Source: JAWLGW01 sp964569055
GTDB lineage: Bacteria; Planctomycetota; J058
Assembly (NCBI GenBank): GCA_964569055.1
Contig: CAZMSZ010000234.1
Span: forward strand, 1-11,895
Length of the DNA stretch: 11,895 bases
Direction of reading: 5' to 3'
Of the stretch, positions 1 to 9,489 are shown in pieces. Within the stretch, counting starts at the first letter, position 1; each line of letters begins with the position of its first letter. The notes under the pieces were generated by a model. The model worked only from the letters and a program-made list of their open reading frames with translations. It did no database searches and was not told the DNA's origin. Made by a program: the position numbers and the translations under genes.

Positions 1-49
1 CTGGTTAGGGACGCATTCGTGCCGGCTGGGACCACGGCGCGAGACGCAA

Positions 50-66
50 TGGGCAAGTCTTGCCCA
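50..66. repeat. Inverted repeat after the operon, possible terminator or operator
   Basis: TGGGCAAG (50-57), one base, then CTTGCCCA (59-66): perfect 8-base arms. In RNA it would form a six-pair stem with a five-base loop. It lies about 55 bases beyond the last stop codon of the operon. No clear U-tract follows on the minus strand, so it is either a weak intrinsic terminator or a palindromic protein-binding site for a gene outside the window. Bases 1-120 show no gene otherwise. Confidence 0.35.
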
Positions 67-120
67 CTCGGTCAGAGCGGCGAGGCGCTTCTCGGCGGGA
101 AGGTATCCGCGCCCCCCTCG

Positions 121-1089
121 CTACCGCCCCAGCTCGCGACCCTCGAGGAGCGCGGCCGCGAGGGCCAGCGCGAACAGCGTGTACAGCGCGGCGTACAGCG
201 CGACCTCTCCCACGTAGCCCGGCGGGACGGTCGCCCCGCCGTAGGCGGCGTCGGCGACCCAGAACAGCTGGAGGTCGGGGAGGAGCGCGGCCAGGGGCGC
301 GAGCAGCTCGAAGCTCGCGGCCAAGGGGCGGGCGACGCTCGCCGCGAGGAACGCGGCCAAAGTCGCGCCGGCGGCGCCGCCGGGGCCGAGGCGCGTCGCG
401 AGCGCCAGGCCCAGCGCCGCGAACGGCGCGGCGGCCAGGAGCGCCAACAGCGCGGCCGCGAGCGCCACCGGCTCCGCCAGGTGGGCGGCCGCGCGCAGGG
501 CGCCGTCGGGGCCGAGGAACCGGCTCGCCACGTGGGCGAGCGGGAACAGGGCCGTGGCCGCGGCCAGCGCGGCCGGCTGGAAGGCGCGCCGGGCGAGGCT
601 GGCGCGCAGCCCCCAGGCGAGCGCGCCGGCGAGGGCCGCCAGCCCGGGGAGCGCCACCCCGAGGTGGAGGCGGTCGGGCCCGTTCTCGCTCGCCCACTGC
701 AGCGTCAGCCCGAGCAAGAGCGCGCCCTGCGCGAGCGCGACCAGCCCGCCCAGGAGGCTCCCGGCGCACCAGGTCAGCGCGCTGACGGGATGCGTCAGGA
801 CCAGCGCCGCGGTCCCGTCCTCGACCTTCTCCGCCGCGCCGCCGGCGGCGGCCGCGGCCGCCAGGAACACGCAGGCGAACAGCATGGCCGAGGCCCCGAG
901 GTCGAGCACCAGCGCCTCGGCGCGGCCGAGCGAGAACACCGCGAACATGGGCGAGGTCGCGACCAGGGCCAGGCCCGCCGCGAGCACCACCCCGTAGACC
1001 GGCTGACGGGTGAGGTCGAGCGCGTTGGTGCGCGCCAGCGCGGCGACCTGCCCGGCCGCCCCAGCGAGGCTGCTCCTTGGGGCGCTCAT
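121..1089 (-). CDS. Second ABC-2 type permease
   Basis: 322 aa, last gene of the operon. Seen: about six or seven membrane segments (about 31-50, 63-84, 107-128, 145-163, 203-232, 238-258, 294-316). EKVEDGTAALVLTHPVSALTW (87-107) matches the ABC-2 pattern in which a charged turn is followed by a T..vl..Pvs block and a helix. LPDLQLFWVADAA (270-282) and a C-terminal EGRELG (316-321) are also typical of this permease type. It lacks the large extracytoplasmic insert of the permease at 2882-4255, so the exporter is probably a heterodimer of one large and one small permease with a single ATPase gene. ATG overlaps the previous stop (ATGA, 1086-1089). The start is preceded by a GC palindrome rather than a strong Shine-Dalgarno sequence, so translation probably depends on coupling. 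The stop is TAG at 121. Confidence 0.85.
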   Translation of the reverse strand: MSAPRSSLAGAAGQVAALARTNALDLTRQPVYGVVLAAGLALVATSPMFAVFSLGRAEALVLDLGASAMLFACVFLAAAAAAGGAAEKVEDGTAALVLTHPVSALTWCAGSLLGGLVALAQGALLLGLTLQWASENGPDRLHLGVALPGLAALAGALAWGLRASLARRAFQPAALAAATALFPLAHVASRFLGPDGALRAAAHLAEPVALAAALLALLAAAPFAALGLALATRLGPGGAAGATLAAFLAASVARPLAASFELLAPLAALLPDLQLFWVADAAYGGATVPPGYVGEVALYAALYTLFALALAAALLEGRELGR

Positions 1090-2885
1090 TCGGCGCGCCC
1101 CCGCGGGGGCGGCAGCCCGAGCTCGGGGGGCGGCGTCGTGAGCTGCTCGAGCGTCACTCCGGGGACCCGCTCGGCCAGCATGCCCCGGAGCCCCGGCTCC
1201 AGCCCCTGCGCCGCCCGGTAGAGCGCGCGGGCGCGCAGCGCGTCGTAGGGGAGCGCGAGCCGCGCGCGCGCGCTGGGGTCGTCGCGGCCGAGCCGCGCGA
1301 TCGTGCGCTCCCAGCGCGCCTGGCTGGCGCGCGCCAGCGCGGCGAGCGACTCGTAGCGCGCCTCCTCGCCGAGCGCCAGGTAGCGGAAGGCGCGGGTCCA
1401 GGTCCCCTCCAGCACCTGCGCCATGCCGTCGCGCGTCTCGAACGTGCCGGCGTCCGTGAACCGGCGGGCCATGAGCGTCACCAGCAGCCCGTCGTAGGGG
1501 AGCGCGAACGTGGTGTTGCCGGGGTAGGCCTGACGCGCGCGCGCCAGCAGCGCGCGCGCGTCGGTCTCGCGGCCGTACTCGGCCAGGAGCTGGATCGCCT
1601 CGGCCAGGAAGTCCTCGCGCGCCGAGAGCTGGTTATTGAGGAACTGCATGGCGGCGGAGAGGTCCCGCAGCTCCGCCCCGTCCTCGGGCGCGGTGTGCCC
1701 GTGGCCGTCGTCCTCGGGGACCGGGGCCGGCGTCGGCGCCGCGTGCTCCTCGCCGCGCGCGGCCTCGAGGCGGGTCACGGTCTCGCCGGCCAGGCGGATC
1801 GTCTCGCGGTAGCGCGCGTCGAGCGGCCCGATCAGCTCGAGCTTGGGCGCCAGGAACAGCTCGCCGCTGGGCAGGAACACCACCCGCCCCCGGCGGAGCG
1901 CGTTCTTGAGCGCCAGCATGGCCGTCCGCTCCAGCCGGAACCGCTCGCGCTCCTCCCCGCGCGCCGCGGCGACCTCCGCCCCGCGCGCGGCCCAGTACAG
2001 CGCGTGCGCCTCGCAGCTCCGCCAGTCGAGCGGGCCCCAGGCGCGGTCGACGGCCAGCATGGCCACGGGGTCCAGCCGATACACGTCGCTGGCCACCTCG
2101 AGCCGGGTCGAGAGGAGCAGGCGCCTCCAGGGCTCGCTCCCGCGGGCGCGCTCGAACAGGGCGGCGGCGGCCGGCTCGGGCGGGCTCGCCCCGGCGGCCA
2201 GCGCGCGCTCGGCCTCCAGCAGCAGGCGCGGCGAGCCGTAGCCCAGCGCCTCCAGCTCGGCGGCCAGCGCGTCCACGGCCGGGTCCTGCGCCCGCAGCAC
2301 CGCCAGCCGCGGCGCGCTCGCCAGCGCCTCGAGCGGCCCGTCGCCGAGCACGTGCTGCATCTCGGCGGCGTGGAACGTCTTGAACTGCAGGTGGAAGTCG
2401 TCGAGGGTCGCCGCGACCTTGTCGAGGTAGATCCGCGAGAGCGCGTAGTAGAGCGCGGGCGCGTCAGGGTTGTGGCGCAGCCCGCGGTCGCGCAGCAGCG
2501 CGATCCCGTTCTGGATCCAGCGCCAGCGCCCCTGCGCGGTCGGCTCGGTGGCCGCCATGTCGTAGGCGAGGTGCTGCCCGAGGTAGGTCCACACCCCGGG
2601 GAGCCGCGGCTGGAGCCGCGTGATCTGCTCCGCCAGCTGGCGGGCCTCGTAAGTGCGCCCGCGCTCGCGCAGCGCGATCAGCCGCAGCCACAGGTAGTCG
2701 GTGGCCAGGCCGCGGAACGCGCCGAGCGCGAGGGTCGGCAGCGCGACCTCCGCCGCCACCCCCTCGCCGGACTCGGCCGCGGTCATGAGGCCAGCCGCCT
2801 CCTGACGCGCGCGCAGGCGCGGGGCGAGCGCGGCCTGCGCGGCGAAGGCCAGGGCCGCCAGCGTCAGCAGGAGCAGGCGCCTCAT
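1086..2885 (-). CDS. Exported or anchored helical (TPR-like) protein, accessory to ABC exporter
   Basis: 599 aa. Seen: an N-terminal hydrophobic stretch after MRR (4-20), with AQA at 16-18 as a possible signal peptidase I site, so it is either a signal peptide or a membrane anchor. The rest is hydrophilic and helical, with TPR-like spacing. A block near 54-114 contains LGAFRGLATDYLWLR and LQPRLPGVWTYLGQHLAYDM. Later come GRWRWIQNGIALLRDRGLRHNP (split around 119-140) and WGPLDWRSCEAHALYWAARG (283-302). I recall such ADYLW / LDWR...HA.YWA proteins as unnamed TPR-like proteins of Planctomycetota and relatives, beside ABC-2 permease genes; this is memory, not a search. A linker at about 380-402 is Pro/Asp/His-rich. 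ATG overlaps the permease stop (ATGA, 2882-2885). The position between two permease genes suggests an accessory or periplasmic subunit of the exporter. No catalytic motif is seen. Confidence 0.82.
   Translation of the reverse strand: MRRLLLLTLAALAFAAQAALAPRLRARQEAAGLMTAAESGEGVAAEVALPTLALGAFRGLATDYLWLRLIALRERGRTYEARQLAEQITRLQPRLPGVWTYLGQHLAYDMAATEPTAQGRWRWIQNGIALLRDRGLRHNPDAPALYYALSRIYLDKVAATLDDFHLQFKTFHAAEMQHVLGDGPLEALASAPRLAVLRAQDPAVDALAAELEALGYGSPRLLLEAERALAAGASPPEPAAAALFERARGSEPWRRLLLSTRLEVASDVYRLDPVAMLAVDRAWGPLDWRSCEAHALYWAARGAEVAAARGEERERFRLERTAMLALKNALRRGRVVFLPSGELFLAPKLELIGPLDARYRETIRLAGETVTRLEAARGEEHAAPTPAPVPEDDGHGHTAPEDGAELRDLSAAMQFLNNQLSAREDFLAEAIQLLAEYGRETDARALLARARQAYPGNTTFALPYDGLLVTLMARRFTDAGTFETRDGMAQVLEGTWTRAFRYLALGEEARYESLAALARASQARWERTIARLGRDDPSARARLALPYDALRARALYRAAQGLEPGLRGMLAERVPGVTLEQLTTPPPELGLPPPRGRAE
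1096..1111. repeat. Perfect 16-bp GC palindrome before the last operon gene
   Basis: CGCCCCCGCGGGGGCG is its own reverse complement. In the minus-strand mRNA it could fold into a six-pair GC stem with a four-base loop, ending about six bases before the ATG at 1089 and lying within the final codons of the helical-protein gene (its PPPRG residues). It covers the place where a Shine-Dalgarno sequence would lie, so it may restrict free initiation of the last permease and force coupling to upstream translation. Confidence 0.5.
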
Positions 2886-4251
2886 CGCAGCGCCCCCAGC
2901 TCGCGCCGGCCGAGCAGCGCCCCGGCCAGGAGGAGCGCGCCCCCGCCGCGCAGGGCGAGGTCGAGCGCGAGCGCGTCGCGCACCTCGGCGGCGGGCACCT
3001 GCTCGCCGCCCGCCAGCACGCCGGGGAGGTCGACCCGTCCGAGGTCGGGGACCAGCAGGAGCACGCCGCGCAACACGGCTTGCAGCGGGCGATCGAGCGC
3101 CCCGAACGTGCCCGGCACGAGCGCGTCGGCCAAGAAGCCCTGCGCGGCGCCGACCACCAGCACGAACAGGCCCACCAGCGCCGCGAGCGGGGCGTCGAGG
3201 AGCGCGGCCGCCGCGACCGCCGCCGCCGCGAGGAACGCGGCGCGCCCGAGCGCGACCGCCGCGCAGCGGGCCACGTTGCCCAAGAAGGTCCCCGCCGGAT
3301 AGAGCAGCTCGGGGCCGGCGCCCTCGAACACGACCACGGTCGGCGAGGGCTCGCGGTTGGTGTAGCGCACCTCGACCTGCTGTCGCCCGGCCAGGGCCGA
3401 GGTGGGCGCGGGCACCTCGACCAGGGTCCCCTCGGGCCAGGAGCCCGCCAGGCTCAGCGCGTCGGGGGCTCCCCGCGGGACGAGCCACAGCTCGCCGCGC
3501 ACCGGACGCGGCACGAAGTCGGCCTCGGCCCGCTCGGCGCGATGCCGGAAGCGCACCAGCAGCTCGGGCCCGCTCGGCGCGACGCCTTCGTAACGCCACA
3601 CGATCGTGCGCTGGCTCGGCGCCGAGCGCGCGCGCAGCGCCACGGCCGCGGTGAGCTGGGCGAGCACCTCCTCGTCGCTCACGCCTTCGGGGACGCGCTC
3701 GGCCGCGTGGAGCGCCGCGAGCTGCTCGAGCGCCTTCGCCTCGAACAGGGCCGGGTCGAGCGGCACCGGCCGCACGCGCGCGCGCGCCTGGAGGACGCGC
3801 GACATGGCGGCGGCGTCGGCGGGCTCGGCGCGGGCGCGCAGCCGGTAGGCCCCGACGGCGAGGGCGGCGTGCGTCGCCACGACCAGGAGCGCCAGCGTGG
3901 CGGCGATCCCGGCCCACCAGCCGAGGAGCAGCGCCGGGCCCGGGAGGGGGCCGGCCACGAGCTGCGTCAGCTCGCCGCGCCGGAGGCGGGTCGCGAGGCC
4001 GGTGCCCAGGAACACCGCGCACAGGGCCACGAGCGCCCCGGCCAGCTCGGCGGTCCAGGAGAGGAACGCGCGCAGGCGGCCGGCGGCGGAGCCGTCCCCG
4101 GTCGCGCTCACCGCGATCGCCGCGGTCGCGAGCACGGCCCCGAGCGCGACCGCCCGCACCCCGGGGGCGCGCAGCGCCGCGGCCGCGCTCAGGCGCGCCA
4201 CGGCGAGGACGGACGCCGCGAGCGGCGCGCGCTCCTCCCCGCCGAGCGCGC

Positions 4252-4255
<4 letters not shown>
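2882..4255 (-). CDS. ABC-2 type permease with large extracytoplasmic domain
   Basis: 457 aa. Likely membrane subunit of the exporter energised by the preceding ATPase. Seen: three N-terminal membrane segments (about 33-51, 67-88, 108-135), with RRGELTQLVAGPLPGPALLLG (92-112) matching the cytoplasmic block of NosY/GldF-like ABC-2 permeases in which a charged turn precedes a gate-like sequence and the next helix. A hydrophilic, probably extracytoplasmic domain of about 185 residues follows (136-320). Two or three further helices lie at 324-352 and 356-380, and a last one at 431-449 ends in the family-like GRREL. GTG start overlaps the ATPase stop (4252-4255) with GAGGGAG about ten bases upstream. 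The large insert distinguishes it from the smaller permease at 121-1089 and could bind substrate or the helical partner encoded next. Permease class is fairly sure; substrate unknown. Confidence 0.85.
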
Positions 4256-5561
<1,306 letters not shown>

Positions 5562-5565
<4 letters not shown>

Positions 5566-7502
5566 TCCAGCTCCTCCCCGAGCCGGATCAGGCGCGCCGA
5601 GTTGAAGATCACGAACAGCGAGCCGACGTTGTGGAGGATGATCGCGCCCGCCGGCGTGAGCAGGCCGCCGCCCGCCAGGCCGAGCCCGAGCACCAGCAGG
5701 CCCGCGCCGACCGCCAGGTTCTGGCGGACGACGCCGCGGCTCTTGGTCGAGAGCTCGATCAGGAACGGGACCCGGCGCAGGTCGTTGTTCATGAGCGCCA
5801 CGCGCGCCGACCCGATGGCGACGTCGCTGCCCGCCGCGCCCATGGCGATCCCGAGGTCGCCGGCGGCGAGGGCCGGCGCGTCGTTGACCCCGTCGCCCAC
5901 CACGGCGATCACCTCGCCGCGCGCGCGCGCCGCCTCGGCCAGCTCGAGCTTCTGCCCGGGGAGGCACTCCGCCGCCACGTCGTCGCAGCCGAGCGCGAGG
6001 CCGACCTTGCGCGCGACGGGCCAGCGGTCGCCGGTCATGATCGAGACGCGGGCCAGGCCGCGCGCGCGCAGGCCCTCGACGGCGGCGCGCGCCTCGGGGC
6101 GCACCCCGTCCTCCAGCCCGAGGACGCCCCAGGCCTCGCCGTCGACCGCCACGTGGAGCAGCGACAGCGCCTCGTCCTCGAGCTCGCCCGCGTCCGCGAT
6201 CAGGCCGCTCACGCCCTCGCGCTCGAGCAGCGCCCTGCGGCCGAGGAGGAGCGCGTGCTCGCCGACGCGGCCGCGCACGCCCAGCCCGGGGACCTCCTCG
6301 ACCTCGCTCGGCTCGAGCGGCTCGAGCGCGGCCTCGCGCGCCACCGCGACCACGGCCCGCGAGGCGGGGTGGTTGCTGCGCGAGGCGACGCTCGCCGCCA
6401 GGCGCAGCAGCGCCTCGGGGTCGCGGCCGGGCGCCGGCACCAGGCGCACGGCCTCGAGCCGGCCGGTGGTCAGGGTGCCGGTCTTGTCGAACAGCACGGC
6501 GCTGAGGCGGCTCGCCACCTCGAGGTCGCGCGCGTCCTTGATCAGGATCCCGAGGCGCGCCGCGCACGAGAGGGCGGCCACCATGGCCGTCGGCGTGGCG
6601 AGCACCAGCGCGGTCGGACAGGCCACCACCAGCGCCGCTATGAACCGCCCCGAGTCGCGGGTGAAGAACAGGATCAGGACCGCGAGCATCAGCACCAGCG
6701 GGAGGTACCACGAGACGTAGCGGTCGATCAGCCGCGCCACCGGCGGCCGCGAGGCCTCCGCCGCGAGGATCAGGTCCTTGACCCGGCCGAGCGTCGTCTC
6801 CGGCCCGGCCCGGCGCACCTCCACCTCGATCGCGCCCGTGAGGTTGATCGTGCCCGCGAACACGTCGGCGCCGGGCGCCTTCTCGGCCGGGAGCGACTCG
6901 CCGGTGATGCTCGCCTCGTCGAGGGTGGACTGGCCGCGCAGCACCGCGCCGTCGGCCGGCACGTTTTCGCCCGGGCGGACGCGCACCACGTCGCCGGGGC
7001 GCAGCGCGGTCGCCTCCACCTCCACCTCGCTCCCGTCAGGCTCGAGGCGGCGCGCGACCGAGGGGGTCAGCCGGATCAGCGACTCGATCGCGGCCCGGGC
7101 CCCCAGCGCGGTGCGGCGCTCGACCAGCTCGCCCAGGAGCGCGAAGAACGCCACCACGCCCGCGGTGGCGTACGACTCGAACGCGATCGCGGCCACCACC
7201 GCCAGCGCGATCAGCTCGTCGAGCTCGAGGCGGTCGCGCAGCAGGTTGCGCGTGGCGCGGGCCACGATCGGCGCCGCGAGCACCAGCGCCCCCAGCGCCG
7301 TCGCCAGCTGCGCCACCGCCGGCACGTAGGCCCCGCTCACGTCCGCCAGCCAGCCGACCACGAGCAGCGCCCCGCCGGCGAGCGTCAGCGCCAGGCGCGC
7401 GACCACCGCGCGGTCGCCCGCCAGCCCCGCGGGCGCCGCCGTGGCCGCGGACGGCGCCGGCGCCGGCTGCGCGCTCAGGGCGGCCTCGGCCGCGCCGCTC
7501 AC
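5562..7502 (-). CDS. P1B-type heavy-metal-translocating ATPase with CPT motif, no HMA domain
   Basis: 646 aa. Probably an ATP-driven cation pump of the inner membrane. Seen: about eight membrane segments in P1B arrangement, the actuator motif TGES (200-203), the ion-site motif CPT (295-297) followed by ALVLATPTA, the phosphorylation motif DKTGT (Asp339), the nucleotide-domain HP pair (378-379, in SNHPAS), TGD (490-492), and the hinge GDGVNDAPA (536-544). The final membrane segment carries HNVGSLFVIFNSARL (624-638). There is no N-terminal HMA domain: the first 30 residues are an Ala/Pro-rich stretch without CxxC or a His cluster. P1B pumps usually carry CPC, CPH, SPC or TPC here, so the metal cannot be assigned; Cu or Zn are only guesses. 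GTG start overlaps the HflK-like stop (7499-7502), with GGAGG seven bases upstream. All catalytic residues look intact, so it should be active. Confidence 0.93.
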
Positions 7503-8563
7503 TGGCCGCCCTCCAGCGCCTCGCGCGTCGCGGCGGCGCGCGCGCTCGAGGCGTCTCGCTCGAGGCGGAGCCTCAGCTCACCGTCGCCCACCAGGAACGT
7601 CTCGCCCACCCCGCCGAACGCGCGGGTGAGCGCCTCGGCCAGGAGGCGACGCTCGAGCGCGCTCCGCGCGGCCGGCGTCGTGGCCTGGGCGCGCAGCGCC
7701 TCCAGTCGGCGCGCGTCCGCCCGCGCGTCGGCGACCAGGGCGGCGCCCTCGCCGCGCGCCCGCGCCACGATCCGCGCGGCCTCGACCTGGGCCCCGCTCT
7801 CGATCCGGCTGGCGGCGGCCTGGGCCTGCGAGCGCAGCCGGTCCGCCTCCTGCGCGGCGCGGTCGACCTCGTCGAACGCGTCGCGGACCTGCGGGGCCGG
7901 GGCGAGGTCGCGGGCCTCCACCCCCAGCGCCGCCAGCCCCGCGTCGAGCGCGGGGTCGTCCAGGGCGTCCTGGAGTGCGCGCCGGGTCGCGTGCTGGAAG
8001 TCCTCCTTGCCCGCCCCCAGCAGCGGCTGCACCGGGCGGCTCGCCGCGACCCGGGTCGCGGCGCGCTCGAGCAGCACCTCGACCAGGGCGTCGGGGTCGA
8101 CCGCGGCCACGAGCGCGCGGTGCAGCGGCGCCTGCGGCGCGACCTGCGCGGCGAGCGTCACGTGGAGCAGGTTCGCGTCGCCGGTCAGGAGGTAGCCGTC
8201 GCGCCTGGGGTCGAGCCCGCCCTCGCGGACGGGGCGCTCCCGCCCGAGGTCCTCGGCCCCGCGCGCGAGGTCGAACGTCCGCACGACGTGCACCTCGGGC
8301 CGGCGGTCGACCCGCACGTCCTCGTCGATCACCGGCCAGCCCCAGTTGAGGCCGGGGTGGAGCGGCTCGGGGTCGAGCACGCCCAGCCGGCGCCGGAACG
8401 CCGCCTCGTGCGACGCGACCGTGAACGCGCCCGAGGCGAGGAACAGCGCCAGCAGGAGCGCCATCACCACCTTGAGCACGCCGAACGCGAGGGCCGCCGC
8501 CTCCTCCAGCGCCGCGGTCGCGGCCTCGTCGGGCCCGCGGGGCTCGGGGTCGCGCGCGCTCAC
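7499..8563 (-). CDS. hflK: Second HflK-like SPFH protein
   Basis: 354 aa, GTG start overlapping the previous stop (GTGA, 8560-8563). Seen: a short acidic/Ala-rich N-terminus, one membrane segment (about 29-49), and an SPFH domain with ASHEAAFRRRLGV (50-62), HPGLNWGWP (69-77), DGYLLTGDANLLHVTLAAQV (122-141) and PAPQVRDAFDEVDRAAQEAD (222-241), the last two resembling characteristic HflK blocks. An alanine/arginine-rich helix follows (about 240-310). The layout is that of a normal single-pass HflK, slightly shorter than the E. coli protein, and it lacks the multi-pass half and zinc ribbon of the first operon gene. The symbol reflects family membership; orthology to E. coli HflK is not shown. The neighbours make it the second HflK-type partner for the HflC-like protein and the SPFH gene closest to the P-type ATPase, to which it is coupled by GTGA at 7499-7502. 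Confidence 0.87.
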   Translation of the reverse strand: MSARDPEPRGPDEAATAALEEAAALAFGVLKVVMALLLALFLASGAFTVASHEAAFRRRLGVLDPEPLHPGLNWGWPVIDEDVRVDRRPEVHVVRTFDLARGAEDLGRERPVREGGLDPRRDGYLLTGDANLLHVTLAAQVAPQAPLHRALVAAVDPDALVEVLLERAATRVAASRPVQPLLGAGKEDFQHATRRALQDALDDPALDAGLAALGVEARDLAPAPQVRDAFDEVDRAAQEADRLRSQAQAAASRIESGAQVEAARIVARARGEGAALVADARADARRLEALRAQATTPAARSALERRLLAEALTRAFGGVGETFLVGDGELRLRLERDASSARAAATREALEGGQ

Positions 8564-9489
8564 CGGCGCTCACCCGGCGCGGCCGGCTCGGAGGGCGCCG
8601 TGGCCTCGGGCCGGAGCAGGTCGAACGGCGGGTCGTCGGTGTCGAGCACCAGGGTCGGCGCGGGGCGCCCCTCCTTGCGCTCGAGCAGCTGCTCGAGCGC
8701 GTCGAGCTTCTCGAGGAACACCGCGAGGTCGGGGTCGGCCGAGAGCGCCTGGAGGTGCGGGCGCGCGTCCTCCTCCGCCTGGGTGAGCAGCTCACGCGCC
8801 TCGACCCGCGCCGCCGCGAGCAGCTCGTCGCGCCGCCGCTCGGCCTCGGTCTCGATCAGGGCCGCCTCGCGCCGGCCGCGCTCGAGGGTCTCGGTGGCGA
8901 GCTTGCGGCGGTCGGCCGCCATGCGCGCGAACACCGCCTCGGTGGCCGCCTTGGGCAGGCCCAGCCGACGGACCCCGGCCGCGGCGATCTCGACCCCGTG
9001 CGCGCGGACGTCGGCCCGCACGCCGGCCAGGATCCGCTCCTCGACGGCCGAGAGCGCGAGCTGGCTGGGGTCGGCCGACACGAGCTGGCCGAACTCGACG
9101 GCGCCGATCGCCGCCGCCTGATGGTTGCGCAGGGAGGTGCGCAGGAGCCGCTCGGCGGCGGCGGGCTCGCCCACCCGCTCCAGGAACGTCTTGGCCGAGG
9201 AGACGCGCCACAACAGGAACGTCCCCACCAGGATCGCGCGCTGGTCGCGCGTGGTCATCTCCTCGAGCGGCGCCTTGAGCACGCGCAGGCGGCGGTCGAA
9301 GGTGCGCACGGTCTGGATCGGGGCCGGCCACTTCAGGCCCAGCCCGGGCTCGGCGTCCTCGCGCGTCGGCTCGCCGAACGTGAGCACGACCGCGACCTCG
9401 GTGTCGTGGACCGTGTAGGAGGTCATGCGCGCCAGGAGCACCAGCGCGATCGCGGCGGCGGCGACCAGGGTCAGGCGACGCGACTTCAT
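8560..9489 (-). CDS. hflC: HflC-like SPFH protein
   Basis: 309 aa, close to the usual HflC length. Seen: an N-terminal membrane anchor (about 5-21), then an SPFH domain opening with a VAVVLTFGEPTR-like block (33-44), EPGLGLKWPAPIQTV (47-61) and FDRR (64-67). LPKAATEAVFARMAADRRK (178-196) matches the HflC pattern in which an AVF.RM.A.R block precedes a charged helix. A long Glu/Arg/Ala helix (about 190-240) and a C-terminal PPFDLL (287-292) follow. Family knowledge: HflC pairs with HflK in a ring-like membrane assembly around FtsH or in FtsH-independent microdomains. The ATG overlaps the stop of the upstream SPFH gene (ATGA, 9486-9489), with GGAGG and AAGGAG just upstream inside that gene. The open frame continues far upstream, but those starts lie within the neighbour's coding region and are not used. 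It probably forms hetero-oligomers with the products on either side. Confidence 0.9.
   Translation of the reverse strand: MKSRRLTLVAAAAIALVLLARMTSYTVHDTEVAVVLTFGEPTREDAEPGLGLKWPAPIQTVRTFDRRLRVLKAPLEEMTTRDQRAILVGTFLLWRVSSAKTFLERVGEPAAAERLLRTSLRNHQAAAIGAVEFGQLVSADPSQLALSAVEERILAGVRADVRAHGVEIAAAGVRRLGLPKAATEAVFARMAADRRKLATETLERGRREAALIETEAERRRDELLAAARVEARELLTQAEEDARPHLQALSADPDLAVFLEKLDALEQLLERKEGRPAPTLVLDTDDPPFDLLRPEATAPSEPAAPGERR

Noticed and set aside
1259..1275. Alternating CG runs as possible Z-DNA or microsatellite features, here and elsewhere such as 1541-1560
   Set aside because: They are frequent throughout this GC-rich coding DNA and are explained by Ala/Arg codons.
2886..4022. An N-terminal extension of the helical protein into the permease gene
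   Set aside because: The region is a shadow of the permease frame; the ATG at 2885 begins a plausible signal peptide and gives the ATGA overlap.
5566..6711. An N-terminal extension of the ABC ATPase into the P-type ATPase gene
   Set aside because: The extension is low-complexity Arg/Gly sequence in the wrong frame of the P-ATPase; the GTG at 5565 has a strong ribosome binding site and fits the operon's overlap rule.
5631..8195. An 854-residue plus-strand open frame, and similar ones at 1077-3302, 8755-10185 and 9960-11525
   Set aside because: They lie antisense to clearly recognisable genes and are Arg/Gly/Gln-rich without domains, as expected when GC-rich codons suppress stop codons on the other strand.
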